Below, in pieces: positions 25,046 through 33,881 of a stretch of DNA of 36,244 nucleotides (the stretch's first letter is position 1; every line of letters starts with the position of its first letter). The position numbers and the translations under genes are program-made. Source of the DNA: an uncultured Pseudomonadota bacterium (lineage in GTDB: Bacteria; Pseudomonadota; Gammaproteobacteria; Burkholderiales; Methylophilaceae). The stretch covers positions 1-36,244 of the forward strand of contig CAILXF010000056.1 of assembly GCA_903838125.1 (NCBI GenBank), read 5' to 3'. Under the pieces are notes generated by a model, which saw only the letters and a program-made list of their open reading frames with translations, was not told where the DNA came from and searched no databases.

Positions 25046-25059
25046 CAGTATTTTAAATT

Positions 25060-26652
25060 CTATTTAACCGTCGGTTGTTCTGTGAAGCTATGATAAGGAG
25101 GTGGTGATGGTAGTGTCCACTCCAAACCCTTAGCACCTTCCCACACTTGATCAGTCGCTTTTTTACCACCTCTAGCGCAGCTGACAATGTTATAAACAAA
25201 TAACAATTGTGAGAAGCCAAGTACAAAGGCTGCAATTGATGAAATCATATTGAATTCAGCGAACTGCAAAGCGTAGTCAGGAATACGACGTGGCATCCCA
25301 GCTAGACCTAAGAAGAACTGAGGAATAAAGGTTAAGTTGAATGATATAGCTGTCAACCAAAAATGTAATTTACCTAATTTCTCACTATACATATGACCAG
25401 TCATTTTAGGTAACCAGTAATAAGTGCCGGCCATGATACCCATGATGCCGCCCGCAAACAGCGTGTAATGGAAATGCGCCACTACAAAATAACTGTTATG
25501 GTATTGAGCATCTGCAGCAACGTCAGCTAGCACTAAACCAGTTAACCCGCCGATACCGAACAAGATGATCCAGCCCACTGCGAATAGCATTGGCGTTTCA
25601 AAGCTCATAGAGCCTTTCCACATAGTTTTAATCCAACAGAAGAACAATACTGCTAGAGGTAATGAAATTGCCATTGTGCTGTACATAAAGTATAGCAATG
25701 CTGGCACTGGCATACCTGCTGTGAAGAAGTGATGTGCCCACACAACAACTGCTAAAGCTCCAATTGCCCACAATGAGTAAACTTGCGCTTTGTAGCCATA
25801 CATCGGCTTGCGTGAGAATGTTTCAAGAATTTGTGGAATGAAACCCCATACTGGCAGCAACAAAATATAAACTTCTGGGTGACCAAAGAACCAGAATAAA
25901 TGCTGGAACATAATTGGGTCGCCGCCGCCAGCTGCGTCAAAGAAGTGTGTGCCAAAATGACGATCTGTTAACAGCATAGTTACAGCACCAGCTAATACAG
26001 GAATAGTCGCGATTAGCAGGAATGCAGTAATTAACCAACCCCAAGCAAACATTGGCATTTTCATTAATGTCATGCCAGGCGCGCGCATATTGAATAAAGT
26101 CACAATAATGTTGATAGACCCCAACACTGAAGAGATACCCAGTAAATGCACTGCGAAAATAGCAAAGTCAACGCCAATGCCGCCTTGCACTGACAATGGT
26201 GGGTAGAAAGTCCAACCCGTAGCTAAGGCACCATCACCAATACCGAATAACGCTAACGTGAACGGTAAAGTTAAAAGAATGGCTGAAGGCGGTAGTAACC
26301 AGAAACCCCAGTTATTTAATCGCGGCAAAGCCATATCTGGAGCACCAATTTGCAGTGGAATCATCCAGTTAGCAAAACCAGTAGCTGCCGGCATTAATGC
26401 TGCAAAAATCATTACTAGCGCATGTACGCCAATCAACTGATTAAAAAACTCCGGATTTAATAGCTGCAATCCCGGCTGAAATAATTCAGCACGAATCGCT
26501 AAAATCATGCTGCCGCCCACAAAAAACATGATCAGCGAAAAAGTTAGGTACATCGTACCAATGTCTTTATGGTTAGTCGTTGTTAGCCAACGCATAATCC
26601 CCGCAGGGTGATCATGATGCTCTTCATGATGTGCTACCGTTGTTGTACTCAC
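25060..26652 (-). CDS. ctaD: Cytochrome c oxidase subunit I
   Basis: Catalytic heme a/a3-CuB subunit reducing oxygen to water and pumping protons. The 530 residues carry 12 helices with heme a ligand His77 (GVHALVM), CuB ligands His258, His307 and His308, the cross-linked Tyr262 and proton-path Glu260 in GHPEVY, and heme ligands His393/His395 (VAHFHY). GHPEVY places it among type-A1 oxidases. The start is GTG at 26652: AGGAG lies 6 bases upstream and the N terminus then reads MSTTTVAHHEEHHDH. Confidence 0.96.
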   Translation of the reverse strand: MSTTTVAHHEEHHDHPAGIMRWLTTTNHKDIGTMYLTFSLIMFFVGGSMILAIRAELFQPGLQLLNPEFFNQLIGVHALVMIFAALMPAATGFANWMIPLQIGAPDMALPRLNNWGFWLLPPSAILLTLPFTLALFGIGDGALATGWTFYPPLSVQGGIGVDFAIFAVHLLGISSVLGSINIIVTLFNMRAPGMTLMKMPMFAWGWLITAFLLIATIPVLAGAVTMLLTDRHFGTHFFDAAGGGDPIMFQHLFWFFGHPEVYILLLPVWGFIPQILETFSRKPMYGYKAQVYSLWAIGALAVVVWAHHFFTAGMPVPALLYFMYSTMAISLPLAVLFFCWIKTMWKGSMSFETPMLFAVGWIILFGIGGLTGLVLADVAADAQYHNSYFVVAHFHYTLFAGGIMGIMAGTYYWLPKMTGHMYSEKLGKLHFWLTAISFNLTFIPQFFLGLAGMPRRIPDYALQFAEFNMISSIAAFVLGFSQLLFVYNIVSCARGGKKATDQVWEGAKGLEWTLPSPPPYHSFTEQPTVK

Positions 26653-26739
26653 TGCCTTCTCCTAATTACGCAAACAAAATAATTACTATCTATTAAACAC
26701 TGCCATCTAATGCAACCTTGGCATTTATTAAACTATCGC

Positions 26740-27912
26740 TTACTGACGTGCCGCCTTAACTTGTGCTGGTTGCAATACATCGCCAACACTATTACCTAAA
26801 GCATTACGCTCGTAAGTAATAACCGCTGCAATTTCAGTGTCATTTAGTAACGCTTTCCATGAAGGCATTACACGCACACCGTTTAGAACGCGATCTAAAT
26901 GACTATCTTTAAGATATTTCCCGTCCGCACCAAAAATTGGACCGTTAGCAATTTTACTTCCAGTTAGCGCAGGGAATGCAGGCGGCAAACCAGCGCCAGA
27001 TACTTGATGGCATACTGCACAGTTTTTCTCGTAGACGCCCTTACCCGTTGTTACTAGTTCTTCTTTTGTCCACTCTTTATCTGCTCCTGCTGAGGCTTTG
27101 GCCAACTCTTCTTTCTTAGCTGCAACCCAAACTTTAAATTCCTCCATAGGAACTGCATCAACCACTATAGGCATATAACCATGGCCTTTACCGCACAATT
27201 CTTTACATTGACCGCGATAGGTTCCAGCCCTATCCACTTGCACCCAAGTTTCACGTAGGAAACCAGGCACAGCAACGCGTGAAGAACCAAATTGTGGGAC
27301 CCACCAGTTATGTAATACATCCGTTGCAGTCATTAGCACTCGTACTTTTTCACCAACTGGCAGCACTAGACGATTATCAACTTCAAGCAGATAGTCAGCA
27401 TCTTTTACGCCCTGAAAACCTTTTTCTGTTTGTGCTTTTGGTGTTGATAAATTACTGACGAATTTAATACCTTTAGCATCGCCGTCCATATACTCATACT
27501 GCCAACGCCATTGCGAACCAGTAATCTTAATTACCATTGTGGCTTTATCTCTAGTGTCTTCCATCATAATTACACTGTGATAAGCAGGTATACCCATAAT
27601 CACAAAATCAATTAATAAAAGTATGGCGAAAGGAATCAGTGTCCAGAAAATCTCCACTGCAGTTGAAGGTGCTTTATCTGCAACTGGTTTGTATGATTTG
27701 CTTTTCCTATGGGAAAATATTGAATAAATCATGATCGCTAGAACGACAAGGAAAATAATCCCTGTAATCGTCATAAATTTATTATGCACATGCAATGTAT
27801 CCAGCGCCATCGGGGTCGCAGGTAAAGGGAAATTCCAAGAGTAATCCGCATACGCATTAAGCGAAGCAAGCATTGCTAAAATGCCTAAGCCAATTTTTCT
27901 AAAACCTTGCAT
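26740..27912 (-). CDS. ctaC: Cytochrome c oxidase subunit II with fused cytochrome c domain
   Basis: Electron-entry subunit of a caa3-type oxidase. The 390 residues comprise a signal peptide (cleavage near AYA, 20-22), two membrane helices (about 47-67 and 88-109), a CuA cupredoxin domain with His201, Cys236, Cys240, His244 and Met247, and a C-terminal monoheme cytochrome c domain with Cys298-Ala-Val-Cys-His302 and Met349. The fused heme marks the caa3 class rather than aa3. The start ATG at 27912 is 20 bases after DUF2244; ctaD follows after 87 bases. Confidence 0.96.
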   Translation of the reverse strand: MQGFRKIGLGILAMLASLNAYADYSWNFPLPATPMALDTLHVHNKFMTITGIIFLVVLAIMIYSIFSHRKSKSYKPVADKAPSTAVEIFWTLIPFAILLLIDFVIMGIPAYHSVIMMEDTRDKATMVIKITGSQWRWQYEYMDGDAKGIKFVSNLSTPKAQTEKGFQGVKDADYLLEVDNRLVLPVGEKVRVLMTATDVLHNWWVPQFGSSRVAVPGFLRETWVQVDRAGTYRGQCKELCGKGHGYMPIVVDAVPMEEFKVWVAAKKEELAKASAGADKEWTKEELVTTGKGVYEKNCAVCHQVSGAGLPPAFPALTGSKIANGPIFGADGKYLKDSHLDRVLNGVRVMPSWKALLNDTEIAAVITYERNALGNSVGDVLQPAQVKAARQ

Positions 27913-27932
27913 AACACTTGCTCCAAAACTAA

Positions 27933-28412
27933 TTAATAAATATTTCTTAATTTTTCTCTGAGCTCACGCGCAAACATTGTGCGTTGCCCATCATTTATAA
28001 AATACTTTCCAAACTCAACTTCTTTACCATGAGAACTAATGAAAAGCCCTCTTTTACTACTTTTACCTTTATCCTGCATGACGTCACGCACACTTATTTG
28101 CGCCCAATAACGCTGAAATATCATCATCGTAAAATCTTTATGATTCTTTTTCTCTACGATTACTTCATCACCAACTATCGTAATGCTTTCATAATCATCT
28201 GAATGTAGATACACGCTATAAAAAGCATAGGACAATGCCACGATTTCTATACCTGCGAATGGCAACACCAACCAAGCACCGATAAGTGAGAAACCAACAG
28301 CAACCACTAAAACAATCACAAATAATGCCATCACCACCTTCACGCTACTTTCTGGTGAAAGCGAGTTATTTGGCCTTAAAATTATTTTATTAACGTTATC
28401 TAATGCTTCCAC
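27933..28412 (-). CDS. DUF2244-family membrane protein heading the oxidase operon
   Basis: A 159-residue protein with two membrane helices (about 26-47 and 50-68). The opening 'ILRPNNSLSPESS' and the 'GAWLVLPFAGIEIVALSYAFY' region are typical of DUF2244. Function unknown; in betaproteobacteria it is often first in the oxidase operon, so a role in oxidase assembly is plausible but unproven. The start is GTG at 28412, 6 bases after AAAGG; an ATG overlaps it in another frame. Confidence 0.85.
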   Translation of the reverse strand: MEALDNVNKIILRPNNSLSPESSVKVVMALFVIVLVVAVGFSLIGAWLVLPFAGIEIVALSYAFYSVYLHSDDYESITIVGDEVIVEKKNHKDFTMMIFQRYWAQISVRDVMQDKGKSSKRGLFISSHGKEVEFGKYFINDGQRTMFARELREKLRNIY

Positions 28413-28485
28413 ACATTACCTTTGGGTTAACAAATTTAAACTTAACATGCGCTTGGTATCTGATGGTACATTTTGTCGCATCAGA

Positions 28486-28514
28486 AAAATATCACAAAAC
28501 CAAGCTTCACTCAA
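28486..28514 (-). promoter_or_regulatory. Candidate promoter of the DUF2244-ctaCD operon
   Basis: On the minus strand TTGAGT (28509-28514), 17 bases, TATTTT (28486-28491). The -35 overlaps the edge of the 34-base palindrome by two bases. Both hexamers are 4/6 matches, so this is tentative. Confidence 0.35.
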
Positions 28515-28546
28515 GCTAATTGTTACAATCTTGTAACAATTAGCTT
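28513..28546. repeat. 34-base perfect palindrome upstream of the oxidase operon
   Basis: AAGCTAATTGTTACAA, two bases (TC), TTGTAACAATTAGCTT: 16-base perfect arms. No T run follows on either strand and a proper terminator for tRNA-Leu lies elsewhere, so an operator or a cruciform/RNA hairpin is more likely. The core TTGTTACAA..TTGTAACAA is itself dyadic. I do not recognise the regulator. Confidence 0.7.
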
Positions 28547-28782
28547 TAATGCGAGTGCGATTAATGACCGTAGTTCCATTCACTTTAAGTGCTGATTAAA
28601 CTGCCTATTTAGCATTACGCATACATGTTTGCATTTCACACGGGTTGATCTGCTTTATATTAATATTGCTGACAACCTCAGACTCATCAGGTATAGCAAA
28701 TGCAACCAGTAAAAAATCTAAATACTTAAATGTCTACCGCGTTTAAATTCATGAAATAAATCAAATTACGAAGATATATGGC

Positions 28783-28814
28783 AAAAAAAATGACTTACTT
28801 TTACGTAAGTCATT
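28783..28814 (-). terminator. Rho-independent terminator of tRNA-Leu
   Basis: On the minus strand a 10-bp stem (AATGACTTAC and GTAAGTCATT, 6-base loop) is followed by a run of T residues, 8 bases after the tRNA CCA end. Confidence 0.85.
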
Positions 28815-28822
28815 GATTTTAT

Positions 28823-28909
28823 TGGTGCCGGGAGGGGGAATCGAACCCCCACGCTGTTGCCAGCGCGGGATTTTGAGTCCCGTGCGTCTACCAATTCCGC
28901 CATCCCGGC
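28823..28909 (-). tRNA. tRNA-Leu (anticodon CAA)
   Basis: An 87-base class II tRNA with encoded CCA. Acceptor GCCGGGA pairs with TCCCGGC. The anticodon loop CTCAAAA gives CAA (28873-28875 on the complement), reading Leu UUG. The long variable arm (GCTGGCAACAGC) is typical of tRNA-Leu. Confidence 0.95.
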
Positions 28910-28930
28910 TTTTGGAATATACATTGTCTG

Positions 28931-28936
28931 TATAAT
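28931..28936 (+). promoter_or_regulatory. Candidate -10 of the queA promoter
   Basis: Consensus TATAAT 34 bases upstream of the queA ATG. The -35 would fall at the 5' edge of tRNA-Leu and is weak (CTTTTG with a 16-base spacer). Confidence 0.4.
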
Positions 28937-28948
28937 TGCAATACCGCC

Positions 28949-28977
28949 ATTATAGCAAGCTCTTAGACTTATGCGAA
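28949..28977 (-). promoter_or_regulatory. tRNA-Leu promoter overlapping the queA start
   Basis: On the minus strand TTCGCA (28972-28977), 17 bases, TGC-TATAAT (extended -10, 28949-28954), giving a ~33-base leader before the mature tRNA. Its -35 lies inside the first codons of queA, so the divergent units share DNA. Confidence 0.5.
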
Positions 28978-30005
28978 CACAAGATTTCGATTTTTATTTA
29001 CCCACACAATTAATTGCACAACACCCAACCTCCGACAGAACGGCTAGCCGCATGTTGCATCTTAATGGTGAGGATGGCAGTTTAAAGGATGAAGCATTTC
29101 TTGATTTACCCAATTTTCTGCAATCTGGAGACCTAGTGGTATTTAATGACACCCGAGTTATTAAAGCTAGACTGTTTGGTCAAAAAAATAGCGGTGGAAA
29201 TGTTGAAGTACTTATAGAAAGAGTCATCAATAATCATACGGCTTACGCTCATATTCGCGCCTCACGCGCGCCAAAAGTAGGTAGCCAAATTAGATTGTCG
29301 GATGCGTTTGATGTGGAAGTAACCGCACGCCATGATGACTTATTTGAGCTACTTTTTTTAAGTGAGTCGTCGGTATTGGATTTACTAGAGCAACATGGGG
29401 CTTTGCCATTACCGCCCTACATCACTCATGAGGCAACCATCGAAGATGAGGAGCGTTACCAAACGGTTTTTAGTAAAAATTTAGGTGCAGTAGCCGCCCC
29501 AACTGCAGGTCTACATTTTAATGAACTCCTATTAAATGATTTAAAAGATAGAGGTATCAATGTTGCATACGTCACTCTTCATGTGGGCGCAGGCACTTTT
29601 CAGCCAGTACGTGTTGACAATATCAATGAGCATAAGATGCATAGTGAGCTTTACAACATCCCACAAATTACGATTGATATGATTACAACAACCAAAGCCC
29701 ATGGCGGCAAGGTTACGGCTATTGGCACCACTGCTCTTCGCGCCCTTGAAAGCGCCGCACAGTATGGGGAATTAAAAGCAGGACCGAGTGAAACTAGCAT
29801 TTTCATTACGCCGGGATATTACTTCAATGTCGTGGATCGTTTATTTACAAACTTTCATCTACCTAAAAGTACGCTACTCATGTTAGTGTCTGCCTTTGCT
29901 GGCACAAGCAACATTAAGCGCGCCTACGAGCATGCCATTGAACGGCAATATCGGTTTTTTAGTTATGGTGATGCTATGCTCATAGAAAAACAACATCCCC
30001 AATGA
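28971..30005 (+). CDS. queA: S-adenosylmethionine:tRNA ribosyltransferase-isomerase QueA
   Basis: Adds the cyclopentene ring precursor to preQ1 in tRNA (epoxyqueuosine formation) using SAM. The 344 residues match the family throughout: opening '[15 protein letters not shown]', '[14 protein letters not shown]' near 55-68, '[13 protein letters not shown]' near 171-183, '[11 protein letters not shown]' near 203-213 and '[20 protein letters not shown]' near 293-312. The ATG at 28971 gives the expected N terminus, though its ribosome site is weak. tgt, the usual partner, is not next to it. Confidence 0.95.
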   Translation: MRTQDFDFYLPTQLIAQHPTSDRTASRMLHLNGEDGSLKDEAFLDLPNFLQSGDLVVFNDTRVIKARLFGQKNSGGNVEVLIERVINNHTAYAHIRASRAPKVGSQIRLSDAFDVEVTARHDDLFELLFLSESSVLDLLEQHGALPLPPYITHEATIEDEERYQTVFSKNLGAVAAPTAGLHFNELLLNDLKDRGINVAYVTLHVGAGTFQPVRVDNINEHKMHSELYNIPQITIDMITTTKAHGGKVTAIGTTALRALESAAQYGELKAGPSETSIFITPGYYFNVVDRLFTNFHLPKSTLLMLVSAFAGTSNIKRAYEHAIERQYRFFSYGDAMLIEKQHPQ

Positions 30006-30079
30006 ACGCAGTTGAACTAACCCTTTCAATTTTTTGACTAATTGAAGCATTATTAAAAATGTCCCCAAGAAAGAGATTT

Positions 30080-30955
30080 ATGACAATCCCAAAAATTTTA
30101 TTCTCTATAGTATTCGTTACAGCGCTTCAACCGGCATATGCAGCAATTGTTGCCAAGGCTGAAGTAGGCATTAAAATTCCATTAGCTAGGAAACCTAGCA
30201 CGCGTCCGATGACTGTCGCTTACATTCCAAGTTTCAAGCGTTATTACATTGCAGATGGTGGTTTAGCGCCTATGGCCACAGAGTTTGAGTCAGCGACCTC
30301 TAAATCACTTATTCATACCTATGATGACTTAGGTCAATATTTAAGTTCGGCAAAACCGGGTTATGACAATCGCTCTATTTATTACAACACCAACAGTAGC
30401 AAACTTGAAACCGTCACTTACAACGTTTCTAGCGATGTTGGTTTTTCTCCAAACACTGGGATTTACTCCTTAGACTTAGCAGAAAACGGCGAGCTCAAAG
30501 ATACATCAAATGAGGTGATACAGTTTAATCCTGCATTTGGCGATGCGGCTACAATGCCGAGCTATAGTGCAGAAACCAATCAATATTACGCCAAACAAGA
30601 GCACAGTAATAAAGTATGGGTAGTTGATTTAAAGTCCCGAGAAAAAGTACGAGAAATTGCTTTAGATTTCGTAGCAGCAGGTGTTGCTCATGATGATGTT
30701 AGTGACCACTTTGTGGCTTCTAGTGGGATTAAAGGCGAGGAACTTGTATTGCTTGATGTGGACCACAAAGCAGTACTAATATTTGATTTAGATGGCCATT
30801 ATGTGGGCAAGAGTGAATTGCCTAAAGACATGAAGCTGCGTTCGCAAAATCACTTCAATGGAACGGGCTATAGCAATAATATGTTATTTGTATACCATGA
30901 GCCTGAAGGAGAGTTTGGCACCTACTATGGCTTTAAAGTATTGAAAGCCAATTAA
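30080..30955 (+). CDS. Exported propeller-like protein of unknown function
   Basis: A 291-residue protein with a signal peptide (MTIPKILFSIVFVTALQP, cleavage after AYA at about 21). The mature part has repeated short strand pairs with Asp/Gly turns ('VWVVDLKSREKVREIALDF', 'AVLIFDLDGHYVGKSELP'), resembling beta-propeller blades of the YncE/NHL kind. I do not recognise a specific family, and no catalytic motif or cysteine is apparent. I chose the ATG at 30080, preceded by AAGAG, over the ATG at 30059, which has no ribosome site. It ends at a strong terminator and may be a single-gene unit or co-transcribed with queA. Confidence 0.7.
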   Translation: MTIPKILFSIVFVTALQPAYAAIVAKAEVGIKIPLARKPSTRPMTVAYIPSFKRYYIADGGLAPMATEFESATSKSLIHTYDDLGQYLSSAKPGYDNRSIYYNTNSSKLETVTYNVSSDVGFSPNTGIYSLDLAENGELKDTSNEVIQFNPAFGDAATMPSYSAETNQYYAKQEHSNKVWVVDLKSREKVREIALDFVAAGVAHDDVSDHFVASSGIKGEELVLLDVDHKAVLIFDLDGHYVGKSELPKDMKLRSQNHFNGTGYSNNMLFVYHEPEGEFGTYYGFKVLKAN

Positions 30956-30980
30956 ATTAATTATCTAAAATTTATCAATA

Positions 30981-31009
30981 AAAAAACCGCCTTGTGGGCG
31001 GTTTTTTTT
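30981..31009. terminator. Bidirectional Rho-independent terminator
   Basis: AAAAAACCGCC, loop TTGTG, GGCGGTTTTTT plus further T residues. It serves the convergent propeller-like gene (+) and the DUF1097 gene (-). Confidence 0.92.
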
Positions 31010-31037
31010 ATTGCTTAAAAGATTCTAAATATTAGAA

Positions 31038-31541
31038 TTATTTGCCTAGTATGCCTGCTAACTTGCCTGAAAGCATACCGAAAATAGCACCTAATACCAC
31101 TGAAAGTGAAACCAATAGCACTGGATTGCTTAAATCTGTTGCAGTTACACTACCAGCACCAGTTGTTTGCAATGCGTAGCCAGCTGTAGCGGCATAACCG
31201 TATACATTTGCTGGTACTACTGACAATAGATTTTGTCCTGCCACGATCACTAAGAAGAACACTGTTACAGCAATGTAAACTGCTGGACCTGCTGCACCGG
31301 CTAAACCTAATGGATTTGCACCCACTAAAGCTAAAGCAACACCAGCCAATACCGCACCGTAAATCATACCAGCGATAGTTTTTTGCAATGCCGCGTTATC
31401 ACCGCCTGTATGGAAATAGCTACCCCATGCGATAAATCCAGCCCAAACCAACACTGATCCTGCAAGTGGCCCTAAAGCCAAGAATGCCCATACTCCACCT
31501 AAAATAGCGATACTTAGTGCTAATGCAGTTAATTTCGACAT
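31038..31541 (-). CDS. DUF1097-family integral membrane protein (YcdZ-like)
   Basis: A 167-residue, very hydrophobic protein with about five membrane helices rich in Ala/Gly/Val/Leu. The 'WAGFIAWGSYFHTGGD' segment near 33-48 is characteristic of DUF1097, a family including E. coli YcdZ; function unknown. AGGAG is 7 bases before the ATG, a strong site, and codons are of the preferred GCT/GGT/GCA type, hinting at good expression. It stands alone between a terminator and a long upstream region. Confidence 0.78.
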   Translation of the reverse strand: MSKLTALALSIAILGGVWAFLALGPLAGSVLVWAGFIAWGSYFHTGGDNAALQKTIAGMIYGAVLAGVALALVGANPLGLAGAAGPAVYIAVTVFFLVIVAGQNLLSVVPANVYGYAATAGYALQTTGAGSVTATDLSNPVLLVSLSVVLGAIFGMLSGKLAGILGK

Positions 31542-32025
31542 ACTTAATCTCCTAATTATTATATTTGAGTAGCAAGATGCTTCGAACAGCAGTGTGATAT
31601 GTCAGGTGGTTTTAATAATGTTTTGTGACACCCAAGCACATAACGCTAGGGGCATACTGAATGATTTTTACAAAAATGTAAACTTTTTTGTAAAATTTTG
31701 TAACAGCTCTTATAAGTTATGTATACGAAAAGTGGCAGAAAGCCCTGTAGATAGGTGCTTTTAGGTACATGTATTTATTTTTTTAAATTAAGTCCAGCCC
31801 CAACATTAGTCTCAAAAAAGCAAATTTTGGTACTAAAATAATTCTAAAATATCGTCATGATGACCAAAAAAACGCTATAAATCACCACGTTCTACCGCAA
31901 AAAAATGCCTTAAAGTCGTAGAATCGGAAACCACATCCTGATTCAGCGCTAACACTTAAAAACACCATTCTAGTAATTTTAAGCTCGCAGAATACCCTCT
32001 CTTACCTAACATTACAGCGATATGA
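31542..32025. other. 484-base AT-rich intergenic region upstream of the DUF1097 gene
   Basis: No credible gene. Notable signals: TTTACA-AAAA-TGTAAA inverted repeat (31667-31682), followed by TGTAA repeats at 31677, 31689 and 31699 (12 and 10 bases apart). A TATAAT on the minus strand at 31558-31563 is probably too close to the ribosome site to be the -10. I see no clear terminator for proS in 31985-32025. The rest is unremarkable. Confidence 0.5.
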
Positions 32026-33747
32026 CTAAGCTAGCCCCAGCATAAATTCAACCACAGTATTCAGGGGAATTGACTCTGCATCCGCTGAAGTGCGAGCTTT
32101 ATATTCAACTAAGCCCTCAGCTAACCCACGCTCTCCGATGACCAACCGATGAGGAATACCCATTAAATCTGCCTCGGCAAACATCACGCCTGGACGCTCA
32201 CCGCGATCATCTAATAACACATCAACTCCTGCGGCCAATAAGGTATCGTGCAGATTATTGGCTGCCAGCTTAACCTCAGCCGATTTATCATAGCCGATAG
32301 CACAAATAGCCACAGAAAATGGCGCCATGCTCGCTGGAAAAATAATGCCTCTATCATCGTTGCCCTGCTCAATCGCTGCGCCGACAATACGTGAAACCCC
32401 GATACCGTAACAGCCCATTTCCATGACTTGAGTTTGCCCATTTTCATCCAAATAAGTAGCGTTCATGGCTTCTGAGTATTTGCTACGCAATTGGAAAATA
32501 TGACCCACTTCAATACCGCGGCATAGCGACAACTTACCTTTACCATCTGGGCTCATATCACCTTCAATCACATTGCGAATGTCCGCCACTAGCATTGGCT
32601 CTGGTAAATCACGACCAAAATTTACTCCGCTTAAATGATATTTTGGCTTATTAGCGCCACATACAAAATCGCTCATTAGCGCGACGGTTTTATCCGCAAC
32701 CACTTTCACCTGTGCACCGACGCCAACTGGCCCAATAAAGCCTGGTGGGCAGAGCAAATTAGCGCGGATTTCCTCTTCAGTTGCCATTCTAAATTCAGAC
32801 AAACCAGACAATTTAGCCAGTTTTACTTCATTTAAATTATGGTCGCCACGTAATAAAGCTAAATAGAACTGGCCTTCACCTTCATTACTATTCGCTATTA
32901 ATGCAATCGCTTTTACCGTTTGCTCAATGCTGATATTAAGTAACTTAGCAACATCAGCACAAGTGGTTTGCTTAGGGGTATCTACCTCTTGCATTGGAAC
33001 ACTAGCATTAGCGCGAATATTGCTAGATGGCAACGCCTCAGCCAGTTCCACATTAGCCGCATAATCAGAGGTCTCACAATAGGCCAAACCATCTTCACCC
33101 GAATCCGCTAGCACATGAAATTCATGCGAACCATCACCACCAATAGCACCACTATCAGCCTTGACCGCCCTGAATTTAAGGCCTAAGCGGGTAAATACGT
33201 TGCTATAAGACTGATACATGGTTTGATAGGTTTGCTCTAACGAGGCAAAATCAGTATGAAAAGAATAGGCATCTTTCATCATAAATTCGCGCGCACGCAT
33301 CACGCCAAAACGAGGGCGAATCTCATCTCTAAACTTAGTTTGAATTTGATAAAAATTGAGTGGCAGTTGTTTGTAGCTTCGGATTTCTGAACGTGCAATA
33401 TCTGTAATCACTTCTTCATGAGTAGGGCCAAAACAGAATTCACGGCTATGTCTATCAGTAATTTTAAGCATTTGTGGACCAAATACAGCCCAACGGCCTG
33501 TCTCCTCCCACAACTCTCTAGGCTGAACAGCTGGCATTAATAGCTCCAGCGCACCCGCTTTATTCATTTCATCGCGCACAATCGCTTCTACTTTGCGCAT
33601 TACGCGCAACCCTAATGGCATCCAACTATAAAGACCTGACCCCAAACGCTTTATGAGCCCTGCTCGCACCATAAGAATATGGCTTTGCAATTCAGCATCG
33701 TTAGGGGCTTCTTTTTGTGTGTTAAAGAAAAACTGTGTGGCGCGCAT
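32026..33747 (-). CDS. proS: Prolyl-tRNA synthetase
   Basis: Class II aminoacyl-tRNA synthetase charging tRNA-Pro. The 573 residues show the bacterial form: motif 1 region '[39 protein letters not shown]' (in pieces, about 34-72), motif 2 '[28 protein letters not shown]' (about 136-163), the YbaK-like editing insertion (about 230-390), motif 3 '[17 protein letters not shown]' (about 443-459) and a C-terminal anticodon-binding domain. No obvious ribosome site at the ATG, which nonetheless opens with the standard MRATQFF. Confidence 0.96.
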   Translation of the reverse strand: MRATQFFFNTQKEAPNDAELQSHILMVRAGLIKRLGSGLYSWMPLGLRVMRKVEAIVRDEMNKAGALELLMPAVQPRELWEETGRWAVFGPQMLKITDRHSREFCFGPTHEEVITDIARSEIRSYKQLPLNFYQIQTKFRDEIRPRFGVMRAREFMMKDAYSFHTDFASLEQTYQTMYQSYSNVFTRLGLKFRAVKADSGAIGGDGSHEFHVLADSGEDGLAYCETSDYAANVELAEALPSSNIRANASVPMQEVDTPKQTTCADVAKLLNISIEQTVKAIALIANSNEGEGQFYLALLRGDHNLNEVKLAKLSGLSEFRMATEEEIRANLLCPPGFIGPVGVGAQVKVVADKTVALMSDFVCGANKPKYHLSGVNFGRDLPEPMLVADIRNVIEGDMSPDGKGKLSLCRGIEVGHIFQLRSKYSEAMNATYLDENGQTQVMEMGCYGIGVSRIVGAAIEQGNDDRGIIFPASMAPFSVAICAIGYDKSAEVKLAANNLHDTLLAAGVDVLLDDRGERPGVMFAEADLMGIPHRLVIGERGLAEGLVEYKARTSADAESIPLNTVVEFMLGLA

Positions 33748-33776
33748 AGTAGAATAAAATCAAGGCTAAAACGGCA

Positions 33777-33805
33777 ATTTTACAGAGTATCGGCAGGTCT
33801 GTCGC
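33777..33805 (-). promoter_or_regulatory. Candidate promoter of proS
   Basis: On the minus strand GCGACA (33800-33805), 17 bases, TAAAAT (33777-33782). A 30-base leader before the proS ATG would result. Confidence 0.4.
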
Positions 33806-33881
33806 GTGTTTTACAGCCTAAGTTCTGTTCTATACCGCCAGCGCTAGCAATCTTTCTGCATCAGGCTGAGTACGATATCAG

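Larger units (their letters stand above)
28413..28822. other. 410-base intergenic region between the oxidase operon and tRNA-Leu
   Basis: No gene of any credible length on either strand. It holds a candidate oxidase-operon promoter (28486-28514), a 34-base palindrome (28513-28546) and the tRNA-Leu terminator (28783-28814). I see nothing recognisable in 28550-28780. Confidence 0.6.

Noticed and set aside
31558-31563. TATAAT as the -10 of the DUF1097 gene
   Set aside because: The predicted transcript start would fall within the AGGAG ribosome site, so the true promoter is probably elsewhere.
31618-31764. A 48-codon plus-strand frame in the long intergenic region
   Set aside because: No ribosome site, AT-rich composition and odd residue content; it is antisense to the DUF1097 upstream region and looks like chance.
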